Source of the DNA: an uncultured Eubacteriales bacterium
GTDB taxonomy: Bacteria; Bacillota; Clostridia; Christensenellales; Aristaeellaceae
Reading direction: 5' to 3'
NCBI GenBank assembly: GCA_902765305.1
Contig: CACWZI010000046.1
Location: forward strand, 1-36,693
Length of the DNA stretch: 36,693 bases
Below, one piece after another: positions 1-10,819 of this stretch; within the stretch, counting starts at the first letter, position 1, and each line of letters begins with the position of its first letter. Both the position numbers and the translations under genes were made by a program. Under the pieces are notes generated by a model. That model made no database searches, was not told the origin of the DNA, and worked only from the letters and a program-made list of their open reading frames with translations.

Positions 1-3236
<3,236 letters not shown>

Positions 3237-3896
3237 TCATTGGATATGGGTCATCGTCGCGCCGGACAGCTCGACATAGTCACCTGTCTCCAGCGTCAGT
3301 TCAGTTTCCCCGTGCAGCACCTCGAACTTGATCAGCTCTTCCTTGCCCGAACCCACGATGCCTGAATAGACGCTGTAGCTCGACAGCGGCGCCTTGTCCG
3401 CCACGGCCACAAGGTAATCGCCCGCCGGCAGCTGCTTGCCCACCAGGTAGGCGCCCTCGCCCACGACGCCGTTTTCGTCCATCAGCGAAGGCTCTGCGCC
3501 CAGCGGCCAGGCCCGCACCTCGAAAAAGGTGACCCAGGTGTTGCGCACCAGGTGGATATCCGCCTGGCCGCTGATCAGCTTGTGCAGTATCAGCGGGTCC
3601 TCATCGCCCTTGCCCGCGCGGACGACGACGCTGGCGAACATGGCGTTTTCCCGCTCCTGTACGGCATAGTCTCCCACCGGCAGGTCGGAGCCCACCAGGT
3701 AGGTGCCGTCCTCGTAAAACCCGACGCTCTCCTCTGCCTCCCTGGCCTCGATGACCTCGTCCAGCTGGGCGCGAAGGGCGTACAGCTCGCTGATCGACAG
3801 CGTGGAGAAGTCATAGTCGCTCGAAGCCTGCGCAGCACAGCCGCCCGCCAGGATCAGCAATGCCAAGGCCAATAAACACAGTCTGCGCATACGCAA
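3237..3896 (-). CDS. Secreted lipoprotein with a duplicated domain, function unknown
   Basis: 219 residues. The N-terminus is a lipoprotein signal peptide (MRMRRLCLLALALLILAGGC, lipobox LAGGC, lipidated Cys20), so the mature protein should be anchored outside the membrane. A short helix rich in Glu/Ala/Arg (about 33-57) follows. Then come two copies of a beta-rich module, each opening with the pattern YLVGxxLPxGDY (about residues 67-78 and 149-160). This indicates an internal duplication. I do not recognise a named family. The ribosome site GGAGG lies a few bases before ATG 3896. It is the first gene of the unit that continues into lacZ (14-base gap). A sugar-binding or cell-wall role would be inference from the neighbour only. 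Confidence 0.8.
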   Translation of the reverse strand: MRMRRLCLLALALLILAGGCAAQASSDYDFSTLSISELYALRAQLDEVIEAREAEESVGFYEDGTYLVGSDLPVGDYAVQERENAMFASVVVRAGKGDEDPLILHKLISGQADIHLVRNTWVTFFEVRAWPLGAEPSLMDENGVVGEGAYLVGKQLPAGDYLVAVADKAPLSSYSVYSGIVGSGKEELIKFEVLHGETELTLETGDYVELSGATMTHIQ

Positions 3897-3921
3897 ACCT
3901 CCATTTTATGATGATGCCATT

Positions 3922-3950
3922 ACTATACACGAACGGGCGCAAATTGTCAA
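3922..3950 (-). promoter_or_regulatory. Sigma-A promoter for the lipoprotein-lacZ operon
   Basis: On the minus strand: TTGACA (3945-3950), a 17-base spacer and TATAGT (3922-3927). It lies 26 bases upstream of the lipoprotein start codon. Consensus -35, near-consensus -10 and ideal spacing. Confidence 0.8.
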
Positions 3951-3993
3951 CCAACGCCATATTAACACTGGCGTGTGTTTCCCAATAACAGTT

Positions 3994-4019
3994 CAACCCG
4001 CCCGTTGCCGGGCGGGTTG
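3994..4019 (-). terminator. Hairpin after the L,D-transpeptidase gene
   Basis: Perfect 11-base stem CAACCCGCCCG / CGGGCGGGTTG with a 4-base loop, eight bases beyond the stop of the 4027-5379 gene. The tract after it on the minus strand (AACTGTTATT) is only weakly T-rich, so termination strength is uncertain. Confidence 0.6.
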
Positions 4020-4026
4020 CTTACGT

Positions 4027-5379
4027 TTAATCCTGTATGACCACCGTGGTTCCCTCGGGGCAGTTGTCGTAGATCCACTTGACCTCCTTGACCTTCATGC
4101 GGATGCAGCCGTGGGAGGCCCGGTGGCCCAGGCCACCGTCCCCGGGCTTGTCGCCGATCTTGTTGACGGTGTTGGAGTGGAACAGCACGCCGCCAACGAT
4201 GTGGTAGGCCCACTTGGCGTAACAGTTGAAGTCCTTGAAGTAGTACCACTCGTTGCCCGTCTTGCCGCCGGCCTGGTAGGTGCCCAGCGGCGTGGGGGTC
4301 TCCACCTTGCCGGTGGCGCAGGTGAACTTGTGGATCGGGCCCTCGTAGGCATGGCCGTTCCACTGGCTGACGTAGATCCTCTGTTCGGAAACGTCCACCA
4401 CCAGCTTGTAGGGGAACACGTATTCCTCGCTCTCCACCGCCCGGTTGGAGAACAGCAGCTCCTGGGTGGCGCGGTCCGCTACGCCGGTCTCGGGCAGGTC
4501 GTTCTTGCGCTGGAAGTACTTCAGCCCCAGCACGGACAGCTCGCCGAAATTGCCGTCGGCCCCATAGACGTATTTCAGCTGGTGCAGCCGGGTCTGGACC
4601 CGCAGCGCGTCCTCGTTCTCGTCGCCCTTGGCCACATCCTGGCGATAGAGCGTGAAGGGCTTTGCGCCGCTGACATAGTCCATCAACGCAGGCGTGACCG
4701 CGTCGTTGGTCCTGTCCAGCTCCGCCTGGTCCACCAGCGGCCGGTCCATGATCACGGGCATGTCGGAAAACTTGCCCTCTGGGTTCGGCGTGGCGGTGGG
4801 CTCGGGGATGGGCGTCGTGCCAAAGGCCGGGTCCTGAACGAGCATGTAGTGCTTGAAATTCCGGATGGCGTTGGAGGTGCCGGAGCCCGTCAGGCCGTCA
4901 ATCTTGCCGCCGTAAAAACCCCACAGGCCCAATATGGTCTGTATGCGGGTCAGGTCGCCGCCAAAGGCCGCGTCGTCCGAGGAGGGCAGTACCAGCGTGG
5001 AGATATCGGAAAACAGCTTCCGCTGGGTCTCGGAATCGGCCACGCCGGTCTCGGGCAGGTTGTTGTTCCTCTGGAAGGCCAGCACGGCCTTCTCGGTGCT
5101 CTCGCCATAATAGCCGTCTGCGGAATCGCCCAGATAGCCCAGCTCGATCAGCCGGTTCTGCATGAACACGATGTAGGCGGTACTGTCGTCGCCGTCCCTG
5201 TCCCCCGGCCTGAGCGTCGCATAGCTGGCGCTGCCGGAAGCAGTATCCGCGGAGGACGTGTTGCCCGCCGGGGCGTCGTTGCCAAACAAGGCCTCCTGTC
5301 CGGAAATGGCAAGGCCCGCCTGGGGCAGCGCGGCAAGCAGCATCACGATCGTCAACATTGCGCACAGTACGCGTCGCAT
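4027..5379 (-). CDS. Secreted L,D-transpeptidase with peptidoglycan-binding repeats
   Basis: 450 residues. Signal peptide at 1-25 (MRRVLCAMLTIVMLLAALPQ onward). Peptidoglycan_binding_1-like modules lie at about 55-115 and 122-175 and again at about 235-300; FGELSVLGLKYFQRKNDLPE is typical. A proline/threonine linker near residue 190 separates them. The C-terminal 130 residues are a YkuD L,D-transpeptidase domain with the catalytic motif HRASHGCIRM, where Cys is the nucleophile. Such enzymes form 3-3 peptide cross-links in peptidoglycan or attach proteins to it, outside the membrane. GGAGG lies 11-12 bases before ATG 5379. A -10-like TATAAT sits at 5434-5439 on the minus strand without a clear -35. 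Probably monocistronic. Confidence 0.93.
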   Translation of the reverse strand: MRRVLCAMLTIVMLLAALPQAGLAISGQEALFGNDAPAGNTSSADTASGSASYATLRPGDRDGDDSTAYIVFMQNRLIELGYLGDSADGYYGESTEKAVLAFQRNNNLPETGVADSETQRKLFSDISTLVLPSSDDAAFGGDLTRIQTILGLWGFYGGKIDGLTGSGTSNAIRNFKHYMLVQDPAFGTTPIPEPTATPNPEGKFSDMPVIMDRPLVDQAELDRTNDAVTPALMDYVSGAKPFTLYRQDVAKGDENEDALRVQTRLHQLKYVYGADGNFGELSVLGLKYFQRKNDLPETGVADRATQELLFSNRAVESEEYVFPYKLVVDVSEQRIYVSQWNGHAYEGPIHKFTCATGKVETPTPLGTYQAGGKTGNEWYYFKDFNCYAKWAYHIVGGVLFHSNTVNKIGDKPGDGGLGHRASHGCIRMKVKEVKWIYDNCPEGTTVVIQD

Positions 5380-5491
5380 TTATGGTAGCACCTCCGTCGA
5401 CGGCACAGGCCGCCAGTGTCATTGTTTACTTCTATTATAGCTTTGCGCCATGGGATATGCATGGCGATTTTTTTAAATTTCTGGGAAGTAT

Positions 5492-5617
5492 TCAGCCATC
5501 CCCGACCCCCGCCGTCGGCGCGATCCGCACGCTGCCCGTTTCGATCACGGCAAAGCGGCACCCCGACAGTAAAAGGGCCGAAAGGAGGAGAAGGAGGAGC
5601 AGTTTTTTTATGCGCAT
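5492..5617 (-). CDS. 41-residue lipoprotein, mostly signal peptide
   Basis: Small gene read directly from the sequence: ATG at 5617, TGA at 5492-5494. The product begins MRIKKLLLLLLLSALLLSGC (seven leucines in a row, lipobox LLSGC, Cys20) and has only about 21 mature residues, ending GVGDG. Its start lies four bases after the stop of the 5622-6236 gene. An AGGTGA ribosome site overlaps the end of that gene, so the two are probably co-transcribed and perhaps translationally coupled. The coding strand carries a 7-A run early in the gene. The mature part shows no family I recognise. It could be a minimal lipopeptide, a source of a signal-peptide-derived peptide, or the remainder of a longer lipoprotein. 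Confidence 0.6.
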   Translation of the reverse strand: MRIKKLLLLLLLSALLLSGCRFAVIETGSVRIAPTAGVGDG

Positions 5618-5621
5618 AACA

Positions 5622-6236
5622 TCACCTGCATGGGTTGGTTTGGGGCAAATACTGATTTGTCGCGCTGTCCCCTAATGCGGGCGATTGCTCGCCCTCAGAA
5701 GGGACTGATTGGCCCTCAAAGCGGGCCGTCACCACGATCTGGGGGCGCAGCGGGTCCGGGTGGGCGACGACCGGGTCGATCTCGCCGTCGCCGTCCGCGT
5801 CCGCAAACAGCGGGACGCCATCCTCCAGGAACCAGCCGGCAAAGACATACCCCTCCGGCGCGGCGGGATCGGCAGGGCGCTGGATCGCGTCCCCCTCCCG
5901 CGCCACCTGGGTCGCCACCTGGGCGTCATCCACGATGAAGCAATAGGTGACCACAGCCTCCGGGGCGGGCTGGGGCGCATCCTCCGTGAGCAGATCCCCG
6001 GAAAGCGCATCGGACAGATCGAGCGACGAGAGCTCCCCCGCCTCCCCGACCATCGTCTCGTTTTCCATTTCGGGGACGCCGTCAAACGCGTCGATCGGGT
6101 CTTCAGGTGCCCCGTTTTCGAGCACCACGATCCCGCCGCCTGCGTCCTCCGCAAACACGGACGCGGGCAGGACCCCTGTCAGCGCCAGCATCAGCGCGAT
6201 AAACAGCGCCGTCAATCGCCTCACGGTATGCCTCAT
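5622..6236 (-). CDS. Short secreted protein with one InlB-type (Listeria-Bacteroides) repeat, probably truncated
   Basis: 204 residues. Signal peptide MRHTVRRLTALFIALMLALT onward, likely cleaved after SVFA (about residue 29). An acidic low-complexity stretch follows. Then there is one beta-grasp repeat at about 95-172 with the GYVFAGWF signature found in many large clostridial surface proteins. Those relatives usually run to many hundreds of residues with several repeats and a surface anchor; here the chain stops soon after one repeat. The last 16 residues are partly encoded by a copy of the dispersed repeat end motif (5652-5662), so the original 3' part may have been replaced. AGGAGG lies seven bases before ATG 6236. 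An AT-rich TATAATATAAT segment at about 6286-6300 is a possible -10. Confidence 0.75.
   Translation of the reverse strand: MRHTVRRLTALFIALMLALTGVLPASVFAEDAGGGIVVLENGAPEDPIDAFDGVPEMENETMVGEAGELSSLDLSDALSGDLLTEDAPQPAPEAVVTYCFIVDDAQVATQVAREGDAIQRPADPAAPEGYVFAGWFLEDGVPLFADADGDGEIDPVVAHPDPLRPQIVVTARFEGQSVPSEGEQSPALGDSATNQYLPQTNPCR
5652..5662 (+). repeat. Isolated copy of the dispersed repeat end motif CTGATTTGTCG
   Basis: Eleven bases identical to the outer end of the palindromic repeat family (compare 173-187, 32908-32917, 33139-33148, 36583-36593). Here it lies inside the 3' end of the 5622-6236 reading frame and codes Ala-Thr-Asn-Gln on the minus strand. Confidence 0.5.
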
Positions 6237-6334
6237 ATTCCCTACCTCCTAAAAATAGCCAATATTTATCCACGGTCACGACTAATCTATTATATTATAC
6301 ACAAAATGGGGTTTGTATTCAATAATCAAAAAGG

Positions 6335-7052
6335 TAATCCTGAATTATTCATGGTTATCAAATTATGCGAAAAGAGTCCAAGCAGCCATCAGCGGAATCA
6401 ATCATCATACGACAAGAGGAGGATTTTACGTCCAAAAGGGCATACTACCCCTACAAGCCTCCGGATTGATTCTTTAGATGTCAAGGTTCGAAAGCGGTTG
6501 CGCTTATTCTGTCAACGAGCACAGGTGTCGAATGCTATTTAGCGCTTCAAGGATCTCCATTTGGAATGGACAATGACTGCATAGTCTAAAGAAAACATAT
6601 CTTGCGGAATGTACAACCCTGGCGGCAATTTTCAAAAGCTTCAACCGCAGCGTATCAATGCGCTCTTTCTTCATGCAGTCAGGCAGCGTGAGTCGCCGAA
6701 ACCAGTTGAACAGACTGTAAGCCAAAGCGTGAATCAGAACTCGATTGGCATTGACAATCTGACTGGAACTACTCACATAATCCATGTCAAAGCCGCTTTT
6801 GCATTCCTTGATAAAGTTTTCCCGTTGAAATCTACTCGAAAATTTTTATTGCATTCCAAGCTTTTTCCGTTTATAATAGTCATCGGAAGAACCCCTTTCA
6901 CTGGTTTATTTTGGCTTTGTACACCTTTATTTTACCATGAATCGGGTTCTTTTTCCATTCACTTTTCAGGTGATTTCATTTTTTCTTTTAAACCCTCTTA
7001 TTATTGGGGGACTTATGCGTGTCTTTGAGTTTTGATGAATAATTCAGGATTA
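6335..7052 (-). mobile_element. Internally deleted IS1380-type insertion sequence with both ends intact
   Basis: A perfect 18-base inverted repeat bounds the segment: TAATCCTGAATTATTCAT at 6335-6352 and its reverse complement at 7035-7052. Between them lies a broken transposase gene on the minus strand that keeps the N-terminal start and the C-terminal third but lacks the catalytic core. Length is about 0.72 kb, against roughly 1.6-1.7 kb for complete IS1380 members. The segment is much more AT-rich than its flanks. I could not find a clear target duplication; the bases outside the ends do not match as a direct repeat. The right end lies only 39 bases before the histidine kinase gene. Confidence 0.75.
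6504..6883 (-). pseudogene. IS1380-family transposase, deletion remnant
   Basis: Starts at ATG 6883 behind AAAGGGG. The first residues read MTIINGKSLECNKNFRVDFN, which fits the N-terminal beta-strand segment of IS1380 transposases. After about 33 codons that frame ends. The adjacent frame (from about 6830 down to 6504) reads ENFIKECKSGFDMDYVS, then RRLTLP, RIDTLRLKLLKIAARVV and VFFRLCSHCPFQ, the standard C-terminal part of the family (E of the DDE triad region, then the TxRLKLLKIGARVV block). The two frames overlap at about 6806-6832, so the deletion junction lies there and also shifts the frame. The DDE core between them is absent, so the product cannot be an active transposase. Confidence 0.75.
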
Positions 7053-7091
7053 TATGTTATCAGCTGACTTTGGTTTTCTTGGGAGAACGTT

Positions 7092-8354
7092 ATGGATGAA
7101 CAACTACTTCAAAATCTGCTGATCGCGCTTCTGTTGCCTGCCCTGGCGCTCTTCGGTCTTGGCGTGGCAATCGGATTCGATCCGTATCTCAAGAGGGACA
7201 AGAAGCGGACGCTGCTGCTCATTGAGGCCATCGTGCTGACACTGATCGCAGAAAATATCGTTGACTTGGCGGTGGTCGAGGCATGGAAACCTGAATATAT
7301 CTTTCTGAAGACTTTCCTCGACGTTTACAGCTATGCCGCGCGGCCCGTGGTCATTACACTTTTCATCCAGACCGTTTGGGACGATCCCCGGCGTCGCCTG
7401 TTCTGGATTCCGGTGGGCCTGAACGCGGCGATCTTCCTGACTGCGCTCGTCAGGCCCTGGGCCTTTTGGATCGCGCCGGATGGGAAGTTCTTCCGCGGTT
7501 CACTGGGCTATACCGCCCACTGGGTCAGTGGCTTTCTGCTGGTTTCGATGCTTGCCATCATGCTGAGGCAGCGGGCCAGGGAGGGCGGAAGAGCCACTGT
7601 CATACCATTGACCAATGTGGGCGTGGCGGCGCTGGGCCCGATGCTGGACTTCCTGTTCCACCAGAACGGGATCATTACCTTCACCGAGATCACCACCGTT
7701 TACTGCTGCGTATTCTACTACATATGGCTGCACCAGCAATACGTGCGGGAGCATGAACTGGCGCTGCGGGAAGGTCAGCGCGTCCAGCTGATGCTCAGCC
7801 AGATCAAGCCTCACTTCCTTCATAATGCCTTGACGGTCATTGTGGGCCTGTGCGACACCGATCCCAACCGTGCCAAGCAGGCCACGCTGAAGTTCGCCAA
7901 ATACCTGCGCGGCAACATGGATTCCATAGAAGAGGCAGGACTGATCCCCTTTGAAAAAGAGCTTAAGCATACGCGGCTGTATCTTGAAATTGAACAGTTA
8001 CGCTTTGGGGAAGCCCTGGAAGTGCGCTACGACATCGCCTGCGACAATTTCAACATCCCGGCGCTGACCGTGGAGCCGCTGGCGGAAAACGCCGTGCGCC
8101 ATGGGGTTCGGGAGAATCCTGGCGGCAGGGGAACGGTGACGATTGCAACCCGTGAAGCCTTCGACCATTACGAGGTTTTCGTAATCGATGACGGCCCTGG
8201 CTTTGATTCCACGAAGTTGCCAGGCGATGGGGAAAACCATGTGGGGATCACTAACGTGCGCGAACGGCTCATGCAGGTTTGCCGAGGCACATTGGCTTTT
8301 GAGTCCGTGGCAGGCAGAGGGACGATGGCGAAAATACGGATACCGAAGGAATAG
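7092..8354 (+). CDS. 7TM LytS-like sensor histidine kinase
   Basis: 420 residues. Seven hydrophobic segments fill residues 7-218 (about 7-28, 40-60, 77-95, 103-120, 137-160, 169-190, 200-218). A His_kinase (PF06580-type) domain follows: the phospho-acceptor His241 is in QIKPHFLHNAL. A HATPase domain with N-box VEPLAENAVRHGV (Asn333), G1 box DDGPGFD (about 367-373) and GITNVRERL follows. All catalytic elements are present. The ligand bound by the membrane part is unknown. GGGAGAA precedes ATG 7092. The response regulator gene follows after 12 bases, so the two form one operon. Its promoter is not obvious and may be affected by the IS remnant that ends at 7052. Confidence 0.93.
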   Translation: MDEQLLQNLLIALLLPALALFGLGVAIGFDPYLKRDKKRTLLLIEAIVLTLIAENIVDLAVVEAWKPEYIFLKTFLDVYSYAARPVVITLFIQTVWDDPRRRLFWIPVGLNAAIFLTALVRPWAFWIAPDGKFFRGSLGYTAHWVSGFLLVSMLAIMLRQRAREGGRATVIPLTNVGVAALGPMLDFLFHQNGIITFTEITTVYCCVFYYIWLHQQYVREHELALREGQRVQLMLSQIKPHFLHNALTVIVGLCDTDPNRAKQATLKFAKYLRGNMDSIEEAGLIPFEKELKHTRLYLEIEQLRFGEALEVRYDIACDNFNIPALTVEPLAENAVRHGVRENPGGRGTVTIATREAFDHYEVFVIDDGPGFDSTKLPGDGENHVGITNVRERLMQVCRGTLAFESVAGRGTMAKIRIPKE

Positions 8355-8366
8355 GAGAGCGGTATT

Positions 8367-9170
8367 ATGCTGATATTTGCGATAGACGACGAGCCGATTG
8401 CGCTGGCAGTGCTGCACAATGCCATCGCTGAAGCGGTGCCGGTGGCGAGCATCATGGATTTTCCTCTCGGCACTGACGCGCTTGAGGCGATTCAGAAACA
8501 GGGACTTCGCCCAGACGTGGTGTTTTCCGACATCCGGATGCCTCAGCTGGACGGGTTAGCGCTGGCGGCTCGGATTCGCTCGGCGTCGCCCGCGACGAAG
8601 CTGGTGTTCGTTACGGCGTATTCCGAATATGCCCTTAAAGCGATCCAGTTGCGTGCCAGCGGCTATGTGATGAAGCCTGTGGACGCGGACGCGATACGGG
8701 AAGAGATTGCCAATATAGCTGTCGTGCGCGCGGTGATGCCCAACGGCCTGTGGGTTCGCTGCTTCGGAAACTTTGAGGTTTTCTGGAATCGAAGCCCCCT
8801 GCTGTTCGATCGCAGGCAGACCAAGGAGCTATTTGCCTTTCTGATCGACCGGGAGGGCGGAGTCTGTACGTCGGAGGAGATCATTGCCAGGCTGTGGGAG
8901 AGCGAGACGAATATGGCCGCGGCCAAGGATCGCCTCCGGCACCTGGTGGGAGACTTGAGGAGGACGTTGTCCTCCATCGGCATGGAAGATATCCTGGTGC
9001 GCCGCAGCGGGCGTTTGGCCATCCTCCGGGACAGGGTGGACTGCGACTTCTTCCGCATGGTGGACGGAGACATGGAAACAGTCAATACCTTCACCGGTGA
9101 ATACATGGCTCAGTACAGCTGGGCGGAGCTGACCACCGGGCGACTGGTCTTCAGAATACAAAAGGGATAG
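8367..9170 (+). CDS. Response regulator with SARP-type winged-helix output domain
   Basis: 267 residues. Receiver domain at 1-118 with the acidic pair DDEP at the start, phospho-acceptor Asp55 in FSDIRMPQLDG, a Thr in VFVTAYS and Lys in MKPVDAD. The C-terminal part (about 125-230), from WVRCFGNFEVFW to the DRLRHLVGDLRRTL region, matches the winged-helix DNA-binding fold of SARP/OmpR-like activators rather than LytTR. It stops soon after that, so the full bacterial transcriptional-activator domain of classical SARPs appears shortened. AGGAGAG overlaps the end of the kinase gene. It is the partner of the 7092-8354 kinase. A plausible target is the element found at 9243 and 12623 (inference). 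Confidence 0.92.
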   Translation: MLIFAIDDEPIALAVLHNAIAEAVPVASIMDFPLGTDALEAIQKQGLRPDVVFSDIRMPQLDGLALAARIRSASPATKLVFVTAYSEYALKAIQLRASGYVMKPVDADAIREEIANIAVVRAVMPNGLWVRCFGNFEVFWNRSPLLFDRRQTKELFAFLIDREGGVCTSEEIIARLWESETNMAAAKDRLRHLVGDLRRTLSSIGMEDILVRRSGRLAILRDRVDCDFFRMVDGDMETVNTFTGEYMAQYSWAELTTGRLVFRIQKG

Positions 9171-9187
9171 GAAAGTTAAATGTTTAT

Positions 9188-9212
9188 GAAGCACTTAAAG
9201 CGCTTCTTTTTT
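9188..9212 (+). terminator. Rho-independent terminator of the two-component operon
   Basis: Stem GAAGC (9188-9192) with GCTTC (9202-9206), one extra C-G pair inside a mismatch, followed by six T residues (9207-9212). Placed 18 bases after the response regulator stop. Confidence 0.65.
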
Positions 9213-9242
9213 GGGGTGGAAAGCAAGGTGGCAGGTCGCTGT

Positions 9243-9276
9243 TGTCATGTTCTTGGCCGGACGGTGTTTTATGATG
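9243..9276 (+). promoter_or_regulatory. Shared upstream element, copy A (before the MATE pair)
   Basis: The 34-base segment opening TGTCATGTTCTTGGCCGGAC matches 27 of 34 positions of the segment at 12623-12656. It lies after the two-component terminator and about 135 bases before the first MATE gene. The invariant core is TTGGCCGGA. It could be a response-regulator operator or an activator-dependent -35 region. A possible promoter downstream is TTTACC, 17 bases, TATCGG (about 9316-9344), which is weak. Confidence 0.55.
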
Positions 9277-9412
9277 AAAATGGGGGGGGTGTATCTGGTC
9301 ATACCCTCTGTCGCTCTTTACCCGACATACCAAAATACTTATCGGACATGGCGCAAGAGCGTTGTTCAATCCACCCGAAACGGGGATAGAAGCGGAAAGG
9401 TATTTTTGCAAA

Positions 9413-10819
9413 ATGGAAGCAATCAATCCAAACCTGAACACGTCGAAGAACGGTCCCGGTGTGAAGGAGTCGATATTCTACCTGATCGTGCTCATCGCCA
9501 TTGTCCCCATGATCACAGGATTGATCGGCGACTTCTTCTGCACGCGATTCTTGACCGAGGAAGAGGTCGCCGTCATGGGACTGACCGGCTCGGTGGATAC
9601 GCTGCTGACGGCGCTCGTCGCGGTGTTCGGCATCGGGGCCCAGGCGGTCTGCTCAAAGGATGTTGGCGCGCGGAATCCGGATGAATCCTCGCGGAATTAC
9701 ACGTCCATTGCCATGATGGAATTGGCGATCGTGCTGGCCGTTGCCGCCGTTGTCGCGCTGCTGCGCTATCCCATCGCGGAGCTGATCGGCGCAAAGGACG
9801 ACATCGACCTGATGAAGCCGACCGCTACCGCCATTATGGCCTTCGCAATCGGTATGCCGGGCAGCGCGCTTTACTACCTGCTCTCGGTTCTGCTCTATCT
9901 GGATGAAAAGACGCGCAGGCTGGTGCTTTACGCGACGCTGTTGAACTTCGTCGCCAGCCTCGCCGGACAGGTCGCCGTCACGCTGGCGGGACCGACCCTG
10001 TTGGGCTACCAGACCTGCGGGATCGCAGGCGACTGGTTCGGCGTGGCGTTCCTGGCCCTGTGCAAGCGCAGGAGAACCGACTATTTTCGTTTCTTGCCGA
10101 AGGAATTCTCGATGCGGCGCTTTGGGCGGGTCTTATCCGTCGGCCTCCCCGGCGGGCTGGAATACATCTATTACGCGGCGTTTGAGTTCGTCATCTACCT
10201 GTTTGTGGTGAATCGCTTTTCCTACGTCTATCTGGCGGTGTTTGAACTCAAGGAGGACATCGGCGGCATCGCGGAGAACCTTGTGGTCGGCATGTGCATC
10301 CTGCTGGTCAACCGGATCGGCCTGGCGGTGGGCAGCAAAGACGCGGAGCGGATCCGCAGGGAAATCAAGTATTCCTGGCTGGCGTGCGTCGGGATCGCCA
10401 TCGCCGCAGGGGTCGGGCTCGCTTTCCTGTATCCGGCGATGGTGGAGCTGTTCATGGGCGACAACGGCGAGCATACCGAGCAGATCATCTGGCACGCCAA
10501 GTACTACCTGACCTGCACCTGCGTCGGCCTGCCCTTCTATGTGGCCAACAACGTGTTCACCAGCGTCTATGAGGTCAAGGAGATGCTGAAGCACGCGCAT
10601 TTGAACTACTTTCTCGAAGTGCTGGGCTTCGCGCTGCTCTACGGTATTTCCCTTGGGCTCCTGATGGGACCCGTGGGTCTGTGGATTGCCTATCCGCTCA
10701 CAGAGGCGACCACGCTGCTGGTGAATTTCATCCTCGTCACCGTTCACAATCGCCGTTTCCCAAAGGATTGGATGGATCTTTCCTTCCCACGGAAGCAAAC
10801 GGAGGCGACGGAAGCGTGA
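9413..10819 (+). CDS. MATE-type multidrug/flippase-like transporter (first of a coupled pair)
   Basis: 468 residues from ATG 9413, with about 12 hydrophobic segments in the two-bundle arrangement of MATE/MOP-superfamily proteins. The first bundle begins near VLIAIVPMITGLIGDFFCTR and the second near FGRVLSVGLPGGLEYIYYAAFEF. These proteins export cationic compounds or flip lipids using an ion gradient. A TTG at 9362 in the same frame is possible, but the extra 17 residues look non-family and its ribosome site is poor; AAGG lies about 12 bases before ATG 9413, which is not ideal either. It overlaps the next gene by four bases (GTGA), implying translational coupling and perhaps a heteromeric complex (inference). 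Preceded by shared element copy A. Confidence 0.88.
   Translation: MEAINPNLNTSKNGPGVKESIFYLIVLIAIVPMITGLIGDFFCTRFLTEEEVAVMGLTGSVDTLLTALVAVFGIGAQAVCSKDVGARNPDESSRNYTSIAMMELAIVLAVAAVVALLRYPIAELIGAKDDIDLMKPTATAIMAFAIGMPGSALYYLLSVLLYLDEKTRRLVLYATLLNFVASLAGQVAVTLAGPTLLGYQTCGIAGDWFGVAFLALCKRRRTDYFRFLPKEFSMRRFGRVLSVGLPGGLEYIYYAAFEFVIYLFVVNRFSYVYLAVFELKEDIGGIAENLVVGMCILLVNRIGLAVGSKDAERIRREIKYSWLACVGIAIAAGVGLAFLYPAMVELFMGDNGEHTEQIIWHAKYYLTCTCVGLPFYVANNVFTSVYEVKEMLKHAHLNYFLEVLGFALLYGISLGLLMGPVGLWIAYPLTEATTLLVNFILVTVHNRRFPKDWMDLSFPRKQTEATEA

Noticed and set aside
3973-5388. Plus-strand frame of 471 codons opposite the L,D-transpeptidase
   Set aside because: Antisense shadow; the minus frame has signal peptide, binding repeats and catalytic Cys motif.
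5581-5600. AAGGAGGAG-like runs on the plus strand that look like ribosome binding sites
   Set aside because: They are the complement of Leu codons in the small lipoprotein signal peptide; no plus-strand gene follows.
5622-5650. LPQTN near the C-terminus of the InlB-repeat protein as a sortase signal
   Set aside because: No hydrophobic segment or positive tail follows, and this part overlaps a dispersed repeat, so the match is probably chance.
6609-7028. 139-codon plus-strand frame across the IS remnant
   Set aside because: Antisense to the transposase remnant, which has clear family sequence on the minus strand.
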